From Paracnuella aquatica (GTDB lineage Bacteria; Bacteroidota; Bacteroidia; Chitinophagales; Chitinophagaceae), in NCBI RefSeq assembly GCF_003332885.2, contig NZ_QOWJ01000009.1:62001-126000 (forward strand): a stretch of 64,000 nucleotides of DNA, given 5' to 3'. The notes under the pieces are model-generated. The model was not told the DNA's origin. It did not search any database and worked only from the letters and a program-made list of their open reading frames with translations. A program made the position numbers and the translations under genes. Every line of letters begins with the position of its first letter. Positions within the stretch are counted from its first letter, which is position 1. Of this stretch, positions 33,785 to 42,234 are shown piece after piece.

Positions 33785-34762
33785 TTAAGATTTTTCCAAA
33801 TTAAATAAACTGTCTACAAACTCGTGTTTGTCGAACACCAGCAGATCCTCCATTTTTTCACCCACGCCAATAAACTTCACCGGGATCTTGAACTGGTTGG
33901 CGATGGCCAGCACCACACCGCCTTTTGCCGTGCCATCGAGCTTGGTAATGGCCAGTGCGGTAACATCGGTAGCGGCCGTAAATTGTTTGGCCTGCTCCAG
34001 CGCATTTTGCCCTGTTGAGCCATCCAGCACCAGCAGTACTTCGTGTGGCGCATCCGGAATTACTTTTTGGATCACCCGGCGGATCTTGCTCAGCTCGTCC
34101 ATCAGGTGCAGCTTGTTGTGCAAGCGGCCGGCTGTATCAATCAGCACCACATCCGAACCGCGGGAAACGGCGCTGGAAGCGGTGTCAAATGCCACGGCTG
34201 CGGGATCGGAGCCCATGGCCTGTTTTACAATTTCCACCCCGGTGCGTTCGCTCCAGATGGTGAGCTGGTCCACAGCCGCAGCCCGAAAAGTATCGGCGGC
34301 GCCGAGCAGCACGCTTTTACCCGCTTGTTTAAAATTATACGCCAGCTTGCCAATGGTGGTGGTTTTGCCCACGCCATTTACGCCCACTACTAAAATGATG
34401 TATGGCTTTTTCGGCAGGTCGGAATGAAAGTCGTAGTTGTTGCCGCCCGGGGCATCAACCAGCGTGTCTTTAATTTCTTCCTGCAGAATTTTATTGAGCT
34501 CCGAAGTATTGATGTATTTATCGCGGGCCACACGTTGCTCCACCCGTTCAATGATCTTTACGGTTGTTTCAATACCCACATCGGCACCCACCAGGGCTTC
34601 TTCCAGGTTATCGAGCACTTCTTCATCTACGGTGCTTTTGCCGGCAATGGCATTGGTTACTTTCGAAAAAAAGTTTTCCTTGGTTTTCTGCAGGCCTTCA
34701 TTGAGGCTTTCTTTTTCCTTTTCCTTATCGCGTTTGCCAAAAAGTTTGTCGAAAAAACCCAT
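33785..34762 (-). CDS. ftsY: Signal recognition particle receptor FtsY
   Basis: The SRP receptor GTPase that docks ribosome-SRP complexes at the membrane for co-translational insertion. It is 325 aa, the short Bacteroidota form without a long acidic A domain (N-terminus MGFFDKLFGKRDKEKEKE). The N domain is followed by the G domain: G1 VGVNGVGKTTTIGKLA, 'ADTFRAAAVDQL', G3 DTAGRLHN, G4 TKLDGTAKGG, and 'IPVKFIGVGEKMEDLLVFD' at the end. The gene belongs to the rpmB-rpmG-DUF4295 block. Its stop is followed without a gap by the sigma factor frame. Confidence 0.96.
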   Translation of the reverse strand: MGFFDKLFGKRDKEKEKESLNEGLQKTKENFFSKVTNAIAGKSTVDEEVLDNLEEALVGADVGIETTVKIIERVEQRVARDKYINTSELNKILQEEIKDTLVDAPGGNNYDFHSDLPKKPYIILVVGVNGVGKTTTIGKLAYNFKQAGKSVLLGAADTFRAAAVDQLTIWSERTGVEIVKQAMGSDPAAVAFDTASSAVSRGSDVVLIDTAGRLHNKLHLMDELSKIRRVIQKVIPDAPHEVLLVLDGSTGQNALEQAKQFTAATDVTALAITKLDGTAKGGVVLAIANQFKIPVKFIGVGEKMEDLLVFDKHEFVDSLFNLEKS

Positions 34763-34767
34763 GCTGA

Positions 34768-34983
34768 TTACTGATTGATTTTATTTTTTCTTCCAGCCAG
34801 GAAATAAAAAAGCATGCCCAGCACCGGCGCAAATAACACCACCAGTACCCACACCAGCTTGTCGTTGGCATTTGCGAACTGGCTCCGAACCACATCCCAA
34901 AGGGCCGCCGCCCATAATACTATCAACAAGAGTGAAAGGACGGCAAAAAGGATTATTGCCCAATCTGGTGCGAATAGTACCAC
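34768..34983 (-). CDS. Small membrane protein with PLDc_N-type domain
   Basis: A 71-aa protein starting at GTG 34983. It has two membrane helices ('WAIILFAVLSLLLIVLWAAALWDVV' and 'LVWVLVVLFAPVLGMLFYFLAG') with the sequence 'NDKLVWVLVVLFAPVLGMLFYFLAGRK', which matches the phospholipase D N-terminal transmembrane domain (PF13396). In larger proteins this precedes cardiolipin synthase domains; alone it is a small membrane protein of unknown role. It is 5 bp from ftsY, so cotranslated with it. Confidence 0.78.
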   Translation of the reverse strand: MVLFAPDWAIILFAVLSLLLIVLWAAALWDVVRSQFANANDKLVWVLVVLFAPVLGMLFYFLAGRKNKINQ

Positions 34984-34996
34984 ATGATGCTTTTTT

Positions 34997-35004
34997 CAAA
35001 AGTA
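34997..35004 (-). promoter_or_regulatory. Putative -7 box for the PLDc_N-ftsY unit
   Basis: Minus-strand TACTTTTG, an exact TAnnTTTG match, 13 nt before the GTG start. It would let ftsY be transcribed apart from the ribosomal genes. Confidence 0.4.
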
Positions 35005-35156
35005 GGGCAAATGCGCTACAACGGCACCGGCCAGTTTTGCTGCCGCCAAAGTTCGTGCATTCGATGGTTTGGCCTTTGCCTATTTCCTGCCATGATAAAA
35101 CAACAAAAGCCGTCCTGGAAAGGACAGCTCCTGAATATTATTCACCCAAGGCACAA

Positions 35157-35330
35157 TTACTTTTGCGCCAGAAAATCTTTCACTTTGTCTTTGTGAATGA
35201 TGTTCTCTTTGAAGGTGTAAGCGCCGGTTTTGGGGCTGCGTACGGCCTTGATTACTTTGGTCCAGTTCTTAGCCTCGGCAGAGGCCTTCAGGTCTTTAAC
35301 CTTCGAGTTTTTTGATGCTGCTTTTGCCAT
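35157..35330 (-). CDS. DUF4295 family protein
   Basis: A 57-aa basic protein: MAKAASKNSKVKDLKASA at the N-terminus and 'GAYTFKENIIHKDKVKDFLAQK' at the end. The family (PF14128) is restricted to Bacteroidota, where it sits between rpmG and ftsY, as here. The size, charge and location suggest a ribosome-associated protein. It is not visible to an ORF search with a 60-residue cut-off. The role in the ribosome is an inference from context and family. Confidence 0.9.
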   Translation of the reverse strand: MAKAASKNSKVKDLKASAEAKNWTKVIKAVRSPKTGAYTFKENIIHKDKVKDFLAQK

Positions 35331-35341
35331 GACAAATCAGT

Positions 35342-35400
35342 TTATAGCTTTTAGTTCCTAGTTTAGATTGGCTTCAATCTGAAACCACAAACTATAGACA
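35342..35400. repeat. Short heptamer-type inverted repeat between rpmG and DUF4295
   Basis: TTATAGC, TTTTAGT, TCCTAGT, TTAGATT on the left and AAACCAC, AAACTAT, AGACAAT on the right, with a small AGATTG/CAATCT stem in the middle (35365-35380). It fills most of the rpmG-DUF4295 spacer. Confidence 0.5.
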
Positions 35401-35405
35401 ATTGA

Positions 35406-35588
35406 TTACTTGATCTCTTTGTGAACAGTTACCTTTTTCAGGTTGGCGTTGAATTTCTTCAACTCCAGACGCTCAGGGTTGTTCTTTTTATTTTTTACGG
35501 TAATGTAACGGCTGGTACCGGGCACGTCGGTTGTTTTTTGCTCGGTGCACTCCAGGATTACTTGTACACGGTTTCCTTTCTTTGCCAT
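35406..35588 (-). CDS. rpmG: 50S ribosomal protein bL33
   Basis: A 60-aa component of the large subunit near the E site. The sequence '[16 protein letters not shown]' and '[24 protein letters not shown]' is standard bL33. Only one Cys is present (ECTEQ), so this is the C-minus, zinc-free form. It lies between rpmB and the DUF4295 gene on the same strand. Confidence 0.96.
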   Translation of the reverse strand: MAKKGNRVQVILECTEQKTTDVPGTSRYITVKNKKNNPERLELKKFNANLKKVTVHKEIK

Positions 35589-35670
35589 CTTGTTTTAGTT
35601 TGCTCATGAGCCGGTTTTGTTGCCGGGCCCAAAATGTTATTTACGCACTACTGACGGGCAGTAGCTGATT

Positions 35671-35907
35671 TTAGATGTGTTGCCCTTGTGCACGCAGATC
35701 TTTCACTACCGCCAGCAGGCCTCTTTTGTTGATGGTGCGGATGCCGTCAGCGGTCAGCTTCAGGGTGATCCATTTGTTTTCTTCGGCCAGGAAAAAACGC
35801 TTGGTCTGCAAATTGGGCAGAAAACGGCGCTTGGTCTTAATGTTCGAGTGTGAAACCTTGTGACCGCCGATGGGCGTTTTGCCTGTAACCTGACATACTC
35901 GTGCCAT
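35671..35907 (-). CDS. rpmB: 50S ribosomal protein bL28
   Basis: A 78-aa large-subunit protein from ATG 35907; the frame is open to 35952, but the conserved start is [20 protein letters not shown]. The family sequence continues with '[17 protein letters not shown]' and '[16 protein letters not shown]'. It heads the rpmB-rpmG-DUF4295-ftsY block, with a -7 box 22 nt upstream. Confidence 0.96.
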   Translation of the reverse strand: MARVCQVTGKTPIGGHKVSHSNIKTKRRFLPNLQTKRFFLAEENKWITLKLTADGIRTINKRGLLAVVKDLRAQGQHI

Positions 35908-35929
35908 GACTTGGAAAAATTTTGGACGG

Positions 35930-35937
35930 CAAAAGTA
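35930..35937 (-). promoter_or_regulatory. Putative -7 box of the rpmB operon
   Basis: Minus-strand TACTTTTG, an exact TAnnTTTG match, upstream of rpmB. The predicted RNA start lies some 15 nt before the ATG. Confidence 0.5.
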
Positions 35938-36001
35938 GCTATTTCTGCCCAAAGAAAAAATTGAATTCCCAAAAAAAATGGGAAAATTTGGGCGCCCGCC
36001 T

Positions 36002-36226
36002 TTAAGCTAGCCCTTTTACCGGCCGGTCGTTCACCGAAATAATGCGCTGCAAAGGTATGCGAATGGCGCCATCGGCCACCACCACCGGCTCATCAGCACC
36101 CGTTTCCAGATCGGTGATGCGGGCCTGCAGGGAAATGATGCCGCCGTTGTCGCCTTCAAAACGCAGCCGCACCACCTGGCGCAGGTCCATCAGCTCTTCC
36201 AACTGTTCCATCAATGCCTGATTCAT
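36002..36226 (-). CDS. Small conserved-looking protein, function unknown (Sm-like fold possible)
   Basis: A 74-aa protein from ATG 36226; the frame is open to 36448, but that part is repeat-rich. The N-terminal helix ([15 protein letters not shown]) is followed by about five beta strands: '[10 protein letters not shown]', '[13 protein letters not shown]', '[21 protein letters not shown]'. The helix-plus-strands layout and the '...L-A-I-DL...RI-L-RI-S' pattern resemble Rof/Sm-like small barrels, but the resemblance is weak and no family is claimed. It diverges from lpdA. Confidence 0.55.
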   Translation of the reverse strand: MNQALMEQLEELMDLRQVVRLRFEGDNGGIISLQARITDLETGADEPVVVADGAIRIPLQRIISVNDRPVKGLA

Positions 36227-36242
36227 AGCATGATTATTAAAT

Positions 36243-36284
36243 AAACCACAAACTACAAAGGGCAAACTACAAACTAAAAACCGC
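36243..36284. repeat. Heptamer array upstream of the 36002-36226 gene
   Basis: Six adjacent 7-mers: AAACCAC, AAACTAC, AAAGGGC, AAACTAC, AAACTAA, AAACCGC. A weaker heptamer-like stretch (ACTGACC, CTTAAAT, CGAACAT, CAAAAAT) runs up to lpdA at 36411-36452. Confidence 0.55.
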
Positions 36285-36456
36285 AATCTGCCCCACCCCA
36301 TCCCGCTTTTGCACTTTAACGCTTTTAAAGTAGCTTCGCCACGCAAAAAATCGGTGAGCGTCACCTGCCTGCAGACCCGCAGTTTTACCAAAGGCTGTAC
36401 CGCCTCGGCACTTGACCACTGACCCTTAAATCGAACATCAAAAATCAAAAAAGATC

Positions 36457-37860
36457 ATGGCTTACGATGTCGTAGTTATCGGTAGCGGACCGGGCGGCTA
36501 TGTGGCTGCCATCCGCGCAGCACAGCTTGGCTTTAAAACCGCAGTTATTGAAAAAGAAAGCCTCGGCGGTGTGTGCCTCAACTGGGGTTGCATTCCTACT
36601 AAAGCGTTGCTGAAAAGTGCCCAGGTTTTAGAATATATCAAACACGCCCAGGACTTTGGCATCCAGGCTCAGGGCCAGCAGGATTTTCCTGCCGTTGTAA
36701 AACGCAGCCGCGGCGTTGCCGACAAAATGAGCAAGGGCGTACAGTTCCTGATGCGCAAAAACAAGATCGACGTGGTGATGGGCTTTGGCAAAGTGGTGGC
36801 CAAAGGCAAAGTGGAAGTAACCGCAGCCGACGGCAACAAAACAACCGTTGAAGGCAAACACATCATCCTGGCTACCGGCGGTCGTTCGCGCCAGCTGCCC
36901 ACCATGCCCATTGATGGTAAGAAGATCATTGGCTACCGCGAGGCGATGGTACTGCCTACCCAGCCCAAAAGCATGATCGTAGTAGGCTCCGGCGCCATTG
37001 GCGTTGAGTTTGGCTATTTCTACAACAGCATGGGCACCAAGGTGACCATCGTCGAGTTCATGCCGCGCATTGTGCCGGTAGAGGACGAAGACATTTCGAA
37101 AGAGCTGGAGAAAAGCTTTAAAAAGCAAGGCATCGAAGTAATGACCAACGCCGAGGTTACCAAAGTGGACACGTCGGGCGAAGGTGTAAAAGCAACCGTG
37201 AAGACCCAGCAGGGCGAAGTAGTGCTGGAAGCCGACGTGCTGCTGAGCGCCGTTGGCGTACAGTCCAACCTCGAAGGCATTGGCCTCGAAGAACTGGGCG
37301 TTAAGTTTGAAAAAGGCAAGATCACCGTTGATAAATTTTACCAAACCAATGTTCCCGGCATTTACGCCATTGGCGATTGCGTGCCCGGGCAAGCGCTGGC
37401 ACACGTAGCTTCGAAAGAGGCCATCATTTGCGCCGAAGCCATTGGTTATGCCGAAAAGAAATACAATCATCAGCCCGAAGCACTCGACTACGGCAACGTA
37501 CCGGGTTGTACCTACAGCTCGCCTGAGATTGCTTCTGTGGGCATGAGCGAAAAGCAAGCCCGTGAAGCCGGCTACGAAGTAAAAGTGGGCAAATTCCCGC
37601 TGAGCGCTTCGGGCAAGGCATCGGCTGCCGGCCACACCGAAGGTTTTGTAAAAGTGATCTTCGACGCCAAGTACGGCGAATGGCTGGGCACCCACATGAT
37701 CGGCTACAACGTAACCGAGATCATTGCCGAAAGCGTAGTGGCCCGCAAACTGGAAACCACTTACCACGAGGTGTTGAACGCTATTCACCCGCACCCGACC
37801 ATTTCGGAAAGCGTGAAAGACGCCATCGAAGTGGCTTACGGCGAAGCGATTCACCTGTAA
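36457..37860 (+). CDS. lpdA: Dihydrolipoyl dehydrogenase (E3)
   Basis: A flavoprotein that reoxidises dihydrolipoamide for pyruvate, 2-oxoglutarate or branched-chain dehydrogenase complexes and the glycine cleavage system. It is 467 aa. The FAD site is GSGPGGYVAAI, and the redox disulphide is in GGVCLNWGCIPTK (Cys40, Cys45). The NAD site is 'VVGSGAIGVEFGYF', the second FAD motif is 'PGIYAIGDC', and the catalytic C-terminal pair is in 'AIHPHPTISESVKDA'. It is a single gene with its own terminator; a matching E2 lies at 56317, not adjacent. Confidence 0.96.
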   Translation: MAYDVVVIGSGPGGYVAAIRAAQLGFKTAVIEKESLGGVCLNWGCIPTKALLKSAQVLEYIKHAQDFGIQAQGQQDFPAVVKRSRGVADKMSKGVQFLMRKNKIDVVMGFGKVVAKGKVEVTAADGNKTTVEGKHIILATGGRSRQLPTMPIDGKKIIGYREAMVLPTQPKSMIVVGSGAIGVEFGYFYNSMGTKVTIVEFMPRIVPVEDEDISKELEKSFKKQGIEVMTNAEVTKVDTSGEGVKATVKTQQGEVVLEADVLLSAVGVQSNLEGIGLEELGVKFEKGKITVDKFYQTNVPGIYAIGDCVPGQALAHVASKEAIICAEAIGYAEKKYNHQPEALDYGNVPGCTYSSPEIASVGMSEKQAREAGYEVKVGKFPLSASGKASAAGHTEGFVKVIFDAKYGEWLGTHMIGYNVTEIIAESVVARKLETTYHEVLNAIHPHPTISESVKDAIEVAYGEAIHL

Positions 37861-37901
37861 TACAATCTTCCATTCGCGGAACTTAGGTTCCAATATTTAC
37901 T

Positions 37902-37938
37902 AAAGATTCCATCTCCCCAAGAGATGGAATCTTTTTTT
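37902..37938 (+). terminator. Terminator of lpdA
   Basis: Perfect 14-bp stem AAAGATTCCATCTC / GAGATGGAATCTTT (37902-37915, 37921-37934) followed by T's, 41 bp after the lpdA stop. Confidence 0.92.
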
Positions 37939-38054
37939 GTAGCAGCCTGTGGTATCTCTTCTGTGCATCTGTTGCGTCGCACACTTGTACGTTCTGTAAT
38001 ACTATTGTGCTGTACTCAAGGACCTGTAGTAAACCATCGGCCCTTATTAGCTGG

Positions 38055-38135
38055 CATGCCGAACTTGTTTCGGCATCTCCTTGTGCTTTTGTAAACTCCG
38101 CGAGATGAAGGAGCTGCCGAAACAAGTTCGGCATG
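38055..38135. repeat. Palindromic element, family 'CATGCCGAACTTG', copy 1
   Basis: Perfect 21-bp arms (38055-38075 and 38115-38135; CATGCCGAACTTGTTTCGGCA and its complement). Each arm contains its own smaller dyad (TGCCGAA..TTCGGCA). It lies in the gene-free gap 37861-38535. A decayed copy is at 52632-52743. Confidence 0.8.
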
Positions 38136-38228
38136 ACAGACACTGAGTGTAATAGGTGTCCTACACCACCGCTAAAACTATGCGATAAGTTGGTAAAACT
38201 TCCTGCTCGCCAATCACGCTTTCTGCTT

Positions 38229-38357
38229 GTCATCCTGAGCGCAGCGAAGGATCTGAGCCTACACAGGCACCACTTTCGAAAAGAAGAGTAAGCCTCCGAT
38301 TTCTTCAAAATATTTATCAACTATAACACTCAGATACTTCGCTGCGCTGAACATGAC
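38229..38357. repeat. Palindromic element, family 'GTCATCCTGAGCGCAGCGAAG', copy 1
   Basis: Arms of 29 bp (38229-38257 and 38329-38357) with four mismatches and the core GAGCGCAGCGAAGGATCTGAG. It is the second palindrome in the same gap. Copy 2 is at 62704-62827. Confidence 0.8.
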
Positions 38358-38421
38358 AAAGCACAAGGCCCTAAATGCTTTCAAGTAAAGCATCCATTGA
38401 TGCACTTTCGTTCCACCCAAA

Positions 38422-38459
38422 TAAAAAACGCCACAAGAAAATTTTATCCTTGTGGCGTT
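38422..38459 (-). terminator. Terminator of the DUF4197 gene
   Basis: Stem AACGCCACAAG / CTTGTGGCGTT (38428-38438, 38449-38459) with a T-run on the minus strand, about 75 bp after the stop at 38536. Confidence 0.85.
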
Positions 38460-38535
38460 CTATCTTGAAAGAAAACGTTTTAAAAGGGCCCGATCCTAAC
38501 CAGGCAAGTTCTCGTTAATCGAGAATAAGATCAGC

Positions 38536-39294
38536 CTATTGTGCAAACACCTTTTTCAATAAATCCGTACTCCTCGCCGCCGGGTTCTTCCGGATTTTTT
38601 GCTCCTCCAAACTCAGCTGTTGAAAAATACCGGCAAGTGCTTTCTGCGCCACATATTGGTTCAGGTCTGTCTCCACCCGTTCGCGGCTAAAGCGGTTATA
38701 CGTAGTTGTTAGGGTCGTCCAGTGTTTGGTGGCATCCACTTTTGCCAGCGATTGGTCGATCACCGGCTTAAAAGCGGCCATCAGCGCCACAGATGTTTTG
38801 CTTTTCAGAAATTCGGTTGCTGCAAAATCACCGCCTTTTAAAATGCCCATGGCATCGTTGAGCGTCATACTGTGGATGGCATCCACAAAAATCGGCGTAG
38901 CGTTTTTTGCGGCATCTTCCGCTGCGCGGTTCATGCTCAAAATAGCAGCATCCACCTGCTTGCCCAGGCCCACATTGCGCAGGGTGCTTTCCACCTTTTT
39001 GGCATCTTCTGGCATCAGTATTTTCAGCGCTGCATTTTTAAAAAACCCATCCGGCGCCGACAATAAACTGGTACCCCGCTCCGCGCCTACTTCCAGCGCC
39101 TGCTTCAACCCGGCAGCAATTTCATCGGAGCTCAATGCCGACGCAGCGCCGCCTTTTTTAAACAGACCAGACACTTTCGACAGCGTCGTAGAGTCTTTGC
39201 TGCCTGTGTTTTTTTTCAGCACATTACCTAATTGTGCCGATGCGGTGCTTACGCTAAAAAGGAAAAGCAGTGCAATGGTTGATTGTTTTTTCAT
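38536..39294 (-). CDS. Exported DUF4197 protein
   Basis: A 252-aa protein from ATG 39294 with a signal peptide (MKKQSTIALLFLFSVSTASA). The segments 'ALSSDEIAAGLKQALEVGAERGTSLLSAPDGFFKNAALKI', 'AEDAAKNATPIFVDAIHSMTLNDAMGILKGG' and 'ATEFLKSKTSVALMAAFKPVI' are the body of the DUF4197 family (PF13852), which is helical and usually periplasmic. The function is unknown. It is a single gene with its own terminator, upstream of and divergent from the FAD oxidoreductase. Confidence 0.88.
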   Translation of the reverse strand: MKKQSTIALLFLFSVSTASAQLGNVLKKNTGSKDSTTLSKVSGLFKKGGAASALSSDEIAAGLKQALEVGAERGTSLLSAPDGFFKNAALKILMPEDAKKVESTLRNVGLGKQVDAAILSMNRAAEDAAKNATPIFVDAIHSMTLNDAMGILKGGDFAATEFLKSKTSVALMAAFKPVIDQSLAKVDATKHWTTLTTTYNRFSRERVETDLNQYVAQKALAGIFQQLSLEEQKIRKNPAARSTDLLKKVFAQ

Positions 39295-39466
39295 AGTAGA
39301 TATTTGAAGTATTGTAGCAAGTGCATACGGCGTTTTTTGGCGCCGTTCCAATAAATTTTTTCTTGTCGCAACCTGCACATTAAAAAAGCAAAAAGGTAGC
39401 GGCGTTGGGTTCAAATTTAACCTGCACCCATCATAACACCGGGTTAAAATGGTTTAACTTCAATAC

Positions 39467-40603
39467 ATGATCTCCATCTGGGAACAAGAAACCTTTTTTG
39501 CACCGCAAGACATCATCATTGCCGGCAGCGGTTTTAACGGGCTGTGGGCCGCATTTTACCTCAAAAAGAAAAGCCCCAAGCTAAGGATTACTATATTGGA
39601 AGGAGGAGCGATCCCCACCGGTGCCAGCACCCGCAATGCAGGCTTTGCATGCTTTGGATCGCTGAGCGAACTGGTGTACGACGGTGCCGCTATGGGTACC
39701 GAAAAAATGCAGCAACTGGTGGAGCTGCGCTACAAAGGCGTGCAGCGCATCCGCAAACATTTCAAGCCATCACAAATTGATTTCGACCTGTGCGGCGGCT
39801 ATGAATTGTTTGGTCCGGCACATAACCCAACTGCCGATAAACTGGACGCGGACATCGCATACATCAATACTTTGTTGCAAGACATTACGGGTAGTAAAAG
39901 CACATTTAAGCGCACCGATAAAAAGCTGGAAAACTTCGGTTTTGGTCACACAACACACCTCGTAAAAAACAAACTGGAAGGATACCTGCACTCGGGCAAG
40001 CTATTGCAATGCCTGCTGCAAACAGTGCAATCAATGGGCGTGCAGGTGCTCAATGGCTTTGCTATTAAAAGCTATGAGCACAAGGGCCACAGCCTGGATG
40101 TGCACACAGAAAATAGCTACAGTTTTACCACCGCACAACTGCTGGTGTGCACCAATGCGTTTGCCAAAACATTGATGCCCGATGCCGACATTGTGCCAGC
40201 CCGCGGGCAGGTGTTGCTTACATCACCTATTGATGGATTGCAGTGGAAAGGCGCCTTTCACTCCGACGAGGGTTATTACTATTTCCGCAACCTGGGCAAC
40301 CGTGTGTTACTCGGCGGTGCCCGCAATAAGGATCTTGCAGGTGAGCAAAGTTTTGTATTTGCCACAACGGATACCATCCAGGATGAACTGGAACGCTACC
40401 TGGCCGAAGTGGTGCTGTCGCAACATGCCGGTCAATACAGCATTGAGCGGCGCTGGAGTGGCATCATGGCTATGGGCAGCGAAAAAACCCCGATCGTTGG
40501 TGAAGTGCAGCCCCGCGTTTTTGCGTCGGTGCGCATGAGCGGCATGGGTGTTGCGCTGGCGCCTGTGGTGGCGCAGCAAGTGGCTGATATGTTATTGGCC
40601 TGA
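39467..40603 (+). CDS. FAD-dependent amine/amino-acid oxidoreductase (DAO family)
   Basis: A 378-aa flavoenzyme. The Rossmann dinucleotide motif is IIIAGSGFNGLWAAFYL (about 17-33), followed by 'ILEGGAIPTGASTRNAGFACFGSLSEL', the substrate-region pattern of the PuuB/glycine-oxidase-like branch. Near the C-terminus come 'IERRWSGIMAMGSEKTPIVGEVQP' and 'RMSGMGVALAP'. It should oxidise an amine or amino acid, with oxygen or a quinone as acceptor; the substrate cannot be read. Its last 12 nt overlap the 3' end of the convergent metalloprotease gene. Confidence 0.85.
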   Translation: MISIWEQETFFAPQDIIIAGSGFNGLWAAFYLKKKSPKLRITILEGGAIPTGASTRNAGFACFGSLSELVYDGAAMGTEKMQQLVELRYKGVQRIRKHFKPSQIDFDLCGGYELFGPAHNPTADKLDADIAYINTLLQDITGSKSTFKRTDKKLENFGFGHTTHLVKNKLEGYLHSGKLLQCLLQTVQSMGVQVLNGFAIKSYEHKGHSLDVHTENSYSFTTAQLLVCTNAFAKTLMPDADIVPARGQVLLTSPIDGLQWKGAFHSDEGYYYFRNLGNRVLLGGARNKDLAGEQSFVFATTDTIQDELERYLAEVVLSQHAGQYSIERRWSGIMAMGSEKTPIVGEVQPRVFASVRMSGMGVALAPVVAQQVADMLLA

Positions 40604-41869
40604 GCCCGTTTTGATGAATTTTTCGGTGATGCGGTTGCCGTTGGCAAAGCCCTGGATAAAATACATACCGGTAGCCAGTCCATTCAATGCCACTTTTTGC
40701 TGCAGCGAAGTAATGATTACTTTTTTGGCCACACCACCATTCATGCCTACAACCTTCAACTCTTTTCCGATCCAGCTTGCATCGGGTAATGTGATGTTAA
40801 TCCAATCGGCAGCGGGGTTAGGATAAAGGGCCGCTTTGGCAACATCTACTCTTGTTTCAGGTGTGGCAGGCTTGGTAGCAACCGTATCGATTGGTGCTGG
40901 TGCTGCAACTACAGGCGCTTCTTCAACTGTAGGTGCATCCAGGCCTTTGCTAGTGAGCATTTTCCGCCGTGCACCGCCTGCCGCAAAAAGGGAACGCATT
41001 TTTGTTTTTTGTCCCTGCGTAAACAGGTTCATGCAGGCATCGTTGGTAAAGTCCATGTAGTTCATGTACATATCGCCCTGCGTGCCGTTGTTGCAGCTGC
41101 TTAAAAAATAATTGGGACAACCCGATGTAAACCCACCTTGTTTGGGTGTATCATCAATTCCGTCATCGCCGCAATCGGCATCGCCCCAAATATGTTTCAA
41201 TCCCATCCAATGACCTACTTCGTGTACCAGGGTGCGGCCCATATTGTACGCACCGCTTTTACCCAGCCCGATAAAAATGGGTGTATGAACCACGATGCCA
41301 TCCACTTCTTTCGCATCGCCGGGCATGCTGCTATAGCCCAATGTGCGGGGCATGTTGCCTACCCAAATATTCAGGTACTGGGTCGCATCCCAAGCATCGG
41401 CGCCACCGGTTTTGTTGCTTTTGATTTTATCATCAATGGTCCAATCCTTTACATTGGTGCGTTTGCGTACAATGCCGTTGGTAGCTACACCGCGGGGATC
41501 AGAAGTGGCTAATACAAATTCGATTTCGACATCTGCGGCAAGCGCTTTAAAACGTGCAGGGGTATTTACCGTATCGGCGTTGCGGCGGCGAAAATCGCGG
41601 TTGAGTGCAGCGATGCCGCTTTTAATTTGTGCGTCGGAAATGTTTTGGGCTTCAGTTTGGTACACCACGTGCACCACTACCGGAATGCGGATCACACCTG
41701 TAGGTACCGTAGTTGTGCTGGTGCCTTCCATTCCACTGATCACTTCAGCAATGTGCAGGTTGTGGAGGCTTGCAGCGGGCTGGTTAGCCTTGTTTGCAGC
41801 TACGCAAACACGCTGTGCCTGCAGCGGGTATATAATGAAAAAAGAGAGTGCCAGTAAAATTGTCCTCAT
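40592..41869 (-). CDS. Secreted M43 (pappalysin-like) zinc metalloprotease with T9SS sorting tail
   Basis: A 425-aa exported protease. The signal peptide (MRTILLALSFFIIYPLQA) is followed by a prodomain-like region and an M43 catalytic domain with the zinc motif HEVGHWMGLKHIWGD (His216, Glu217, His220, His226), a nearby 'DCGDDGIDDTPKQ', and the Met-turn region 'NYMDFTNDACMNLFTQGQ'. A Pro/Ala/Val linker (about 315-345) leads to a C-terminal sorting domain ('KAALYPNPAADWINITLPD...GMYFIQGFANGNRITEKFIK'), the type A signal for type IX secretion. It is therefore secreted or surface-attached. Confidence 0.93.
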   Translation of the reverse strand: MRTILLALSFFIIYPLQAQRVCVAANKANQPAASLHNLHIAEVISGMEGTSTTTVPTGVIRIPVVVHVVYQTEAQNISDAQIKSGIAALNRDFRRRNADTVNTPARFKALAADVEIEFVLATSDPRGVATNGIVRKRTNVKDWTIDDKIKSNKTGGADAWDATQYLNIWVGNMPRTLGYSSMPGDAKEVDGIVVHTPIFIGLGKSGAYNMGRTLVHEVGHWMGLKHIWGDADCGDDGIDDTPKQGGFTSGCPNYFLSSCNNGTQGDMYMNYMDFTNDACMNLFTQGQKTKMRSLFAAGGARRKMLTSKGLDAPTVEEAPVVAAPAPIDTVATKPATPETRVDVAKAALYPNPAADWINITLPDASWIGKELKVVGMNGGVAKKVIITSLQQKVALNGLATGMYFIQGFANGNRITEKFIKTGSGQ

Positions 41870-42234
41870 AGTTCCAGGGTTTGCCGGAATGCACAGGAGG
41901 GTTGGAAACGACTGGCTTTTGCACGATATGGACGGGCGGCATTATAGGAGGACTATGGCCTTTTTCAGAGGATTGGAACTATTGTATGGAATAAAAATGT
42001 AACGCAGCAACGATTCATTGAAATGGGCAGAAATGCAACTGATGCAAATCGTGCAGCACACAACAAGGAATGCAAAAAACTACAATGGTAAACTCAGGAT
42101 AATAGAAGGAGTGGAATTTGAAAGGATACGGTTTCTTTGAAGGGTGCTTCAAAAATACACATTTGTAGTTAACCGCCAAGCACCTTTATAAATTTGTTTT
42201 CCGCTGGCTTGGAGCCAAGCTATATTTTTGCGTT
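41870..42234. other. Gene-free spacer
   Basis: This 365-bp gap between two divergent genes has no convincing frame or hairpin. The only signal is the promoter box at its right end. Confidence 0.4.
42223..42230 (+). promoter_or_regulatory. Putative -7 box of the glutaminyl cyclase gene
   Basis: TATTTTTG, an exact TAnnTTTG match, with only CGTT before the ATG at 42235. No good -33 TTG is at the usual distance. Confidence 0.45.

Noticed and set aside
36628-37893. 421-codon open frame on the minus strand opposite lpdA
   Set aside because: It is the complement of a highly expressed-type, GC-biased gene and has no protein pattern. lpdA on the other strand has all its motifs.
37883-38320. 145-codon frame in the lpdA spacer
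   Set aside because: It runs through two palindromic repeat elements and the lpdA terminator. The sequence has no protein-like pattern.
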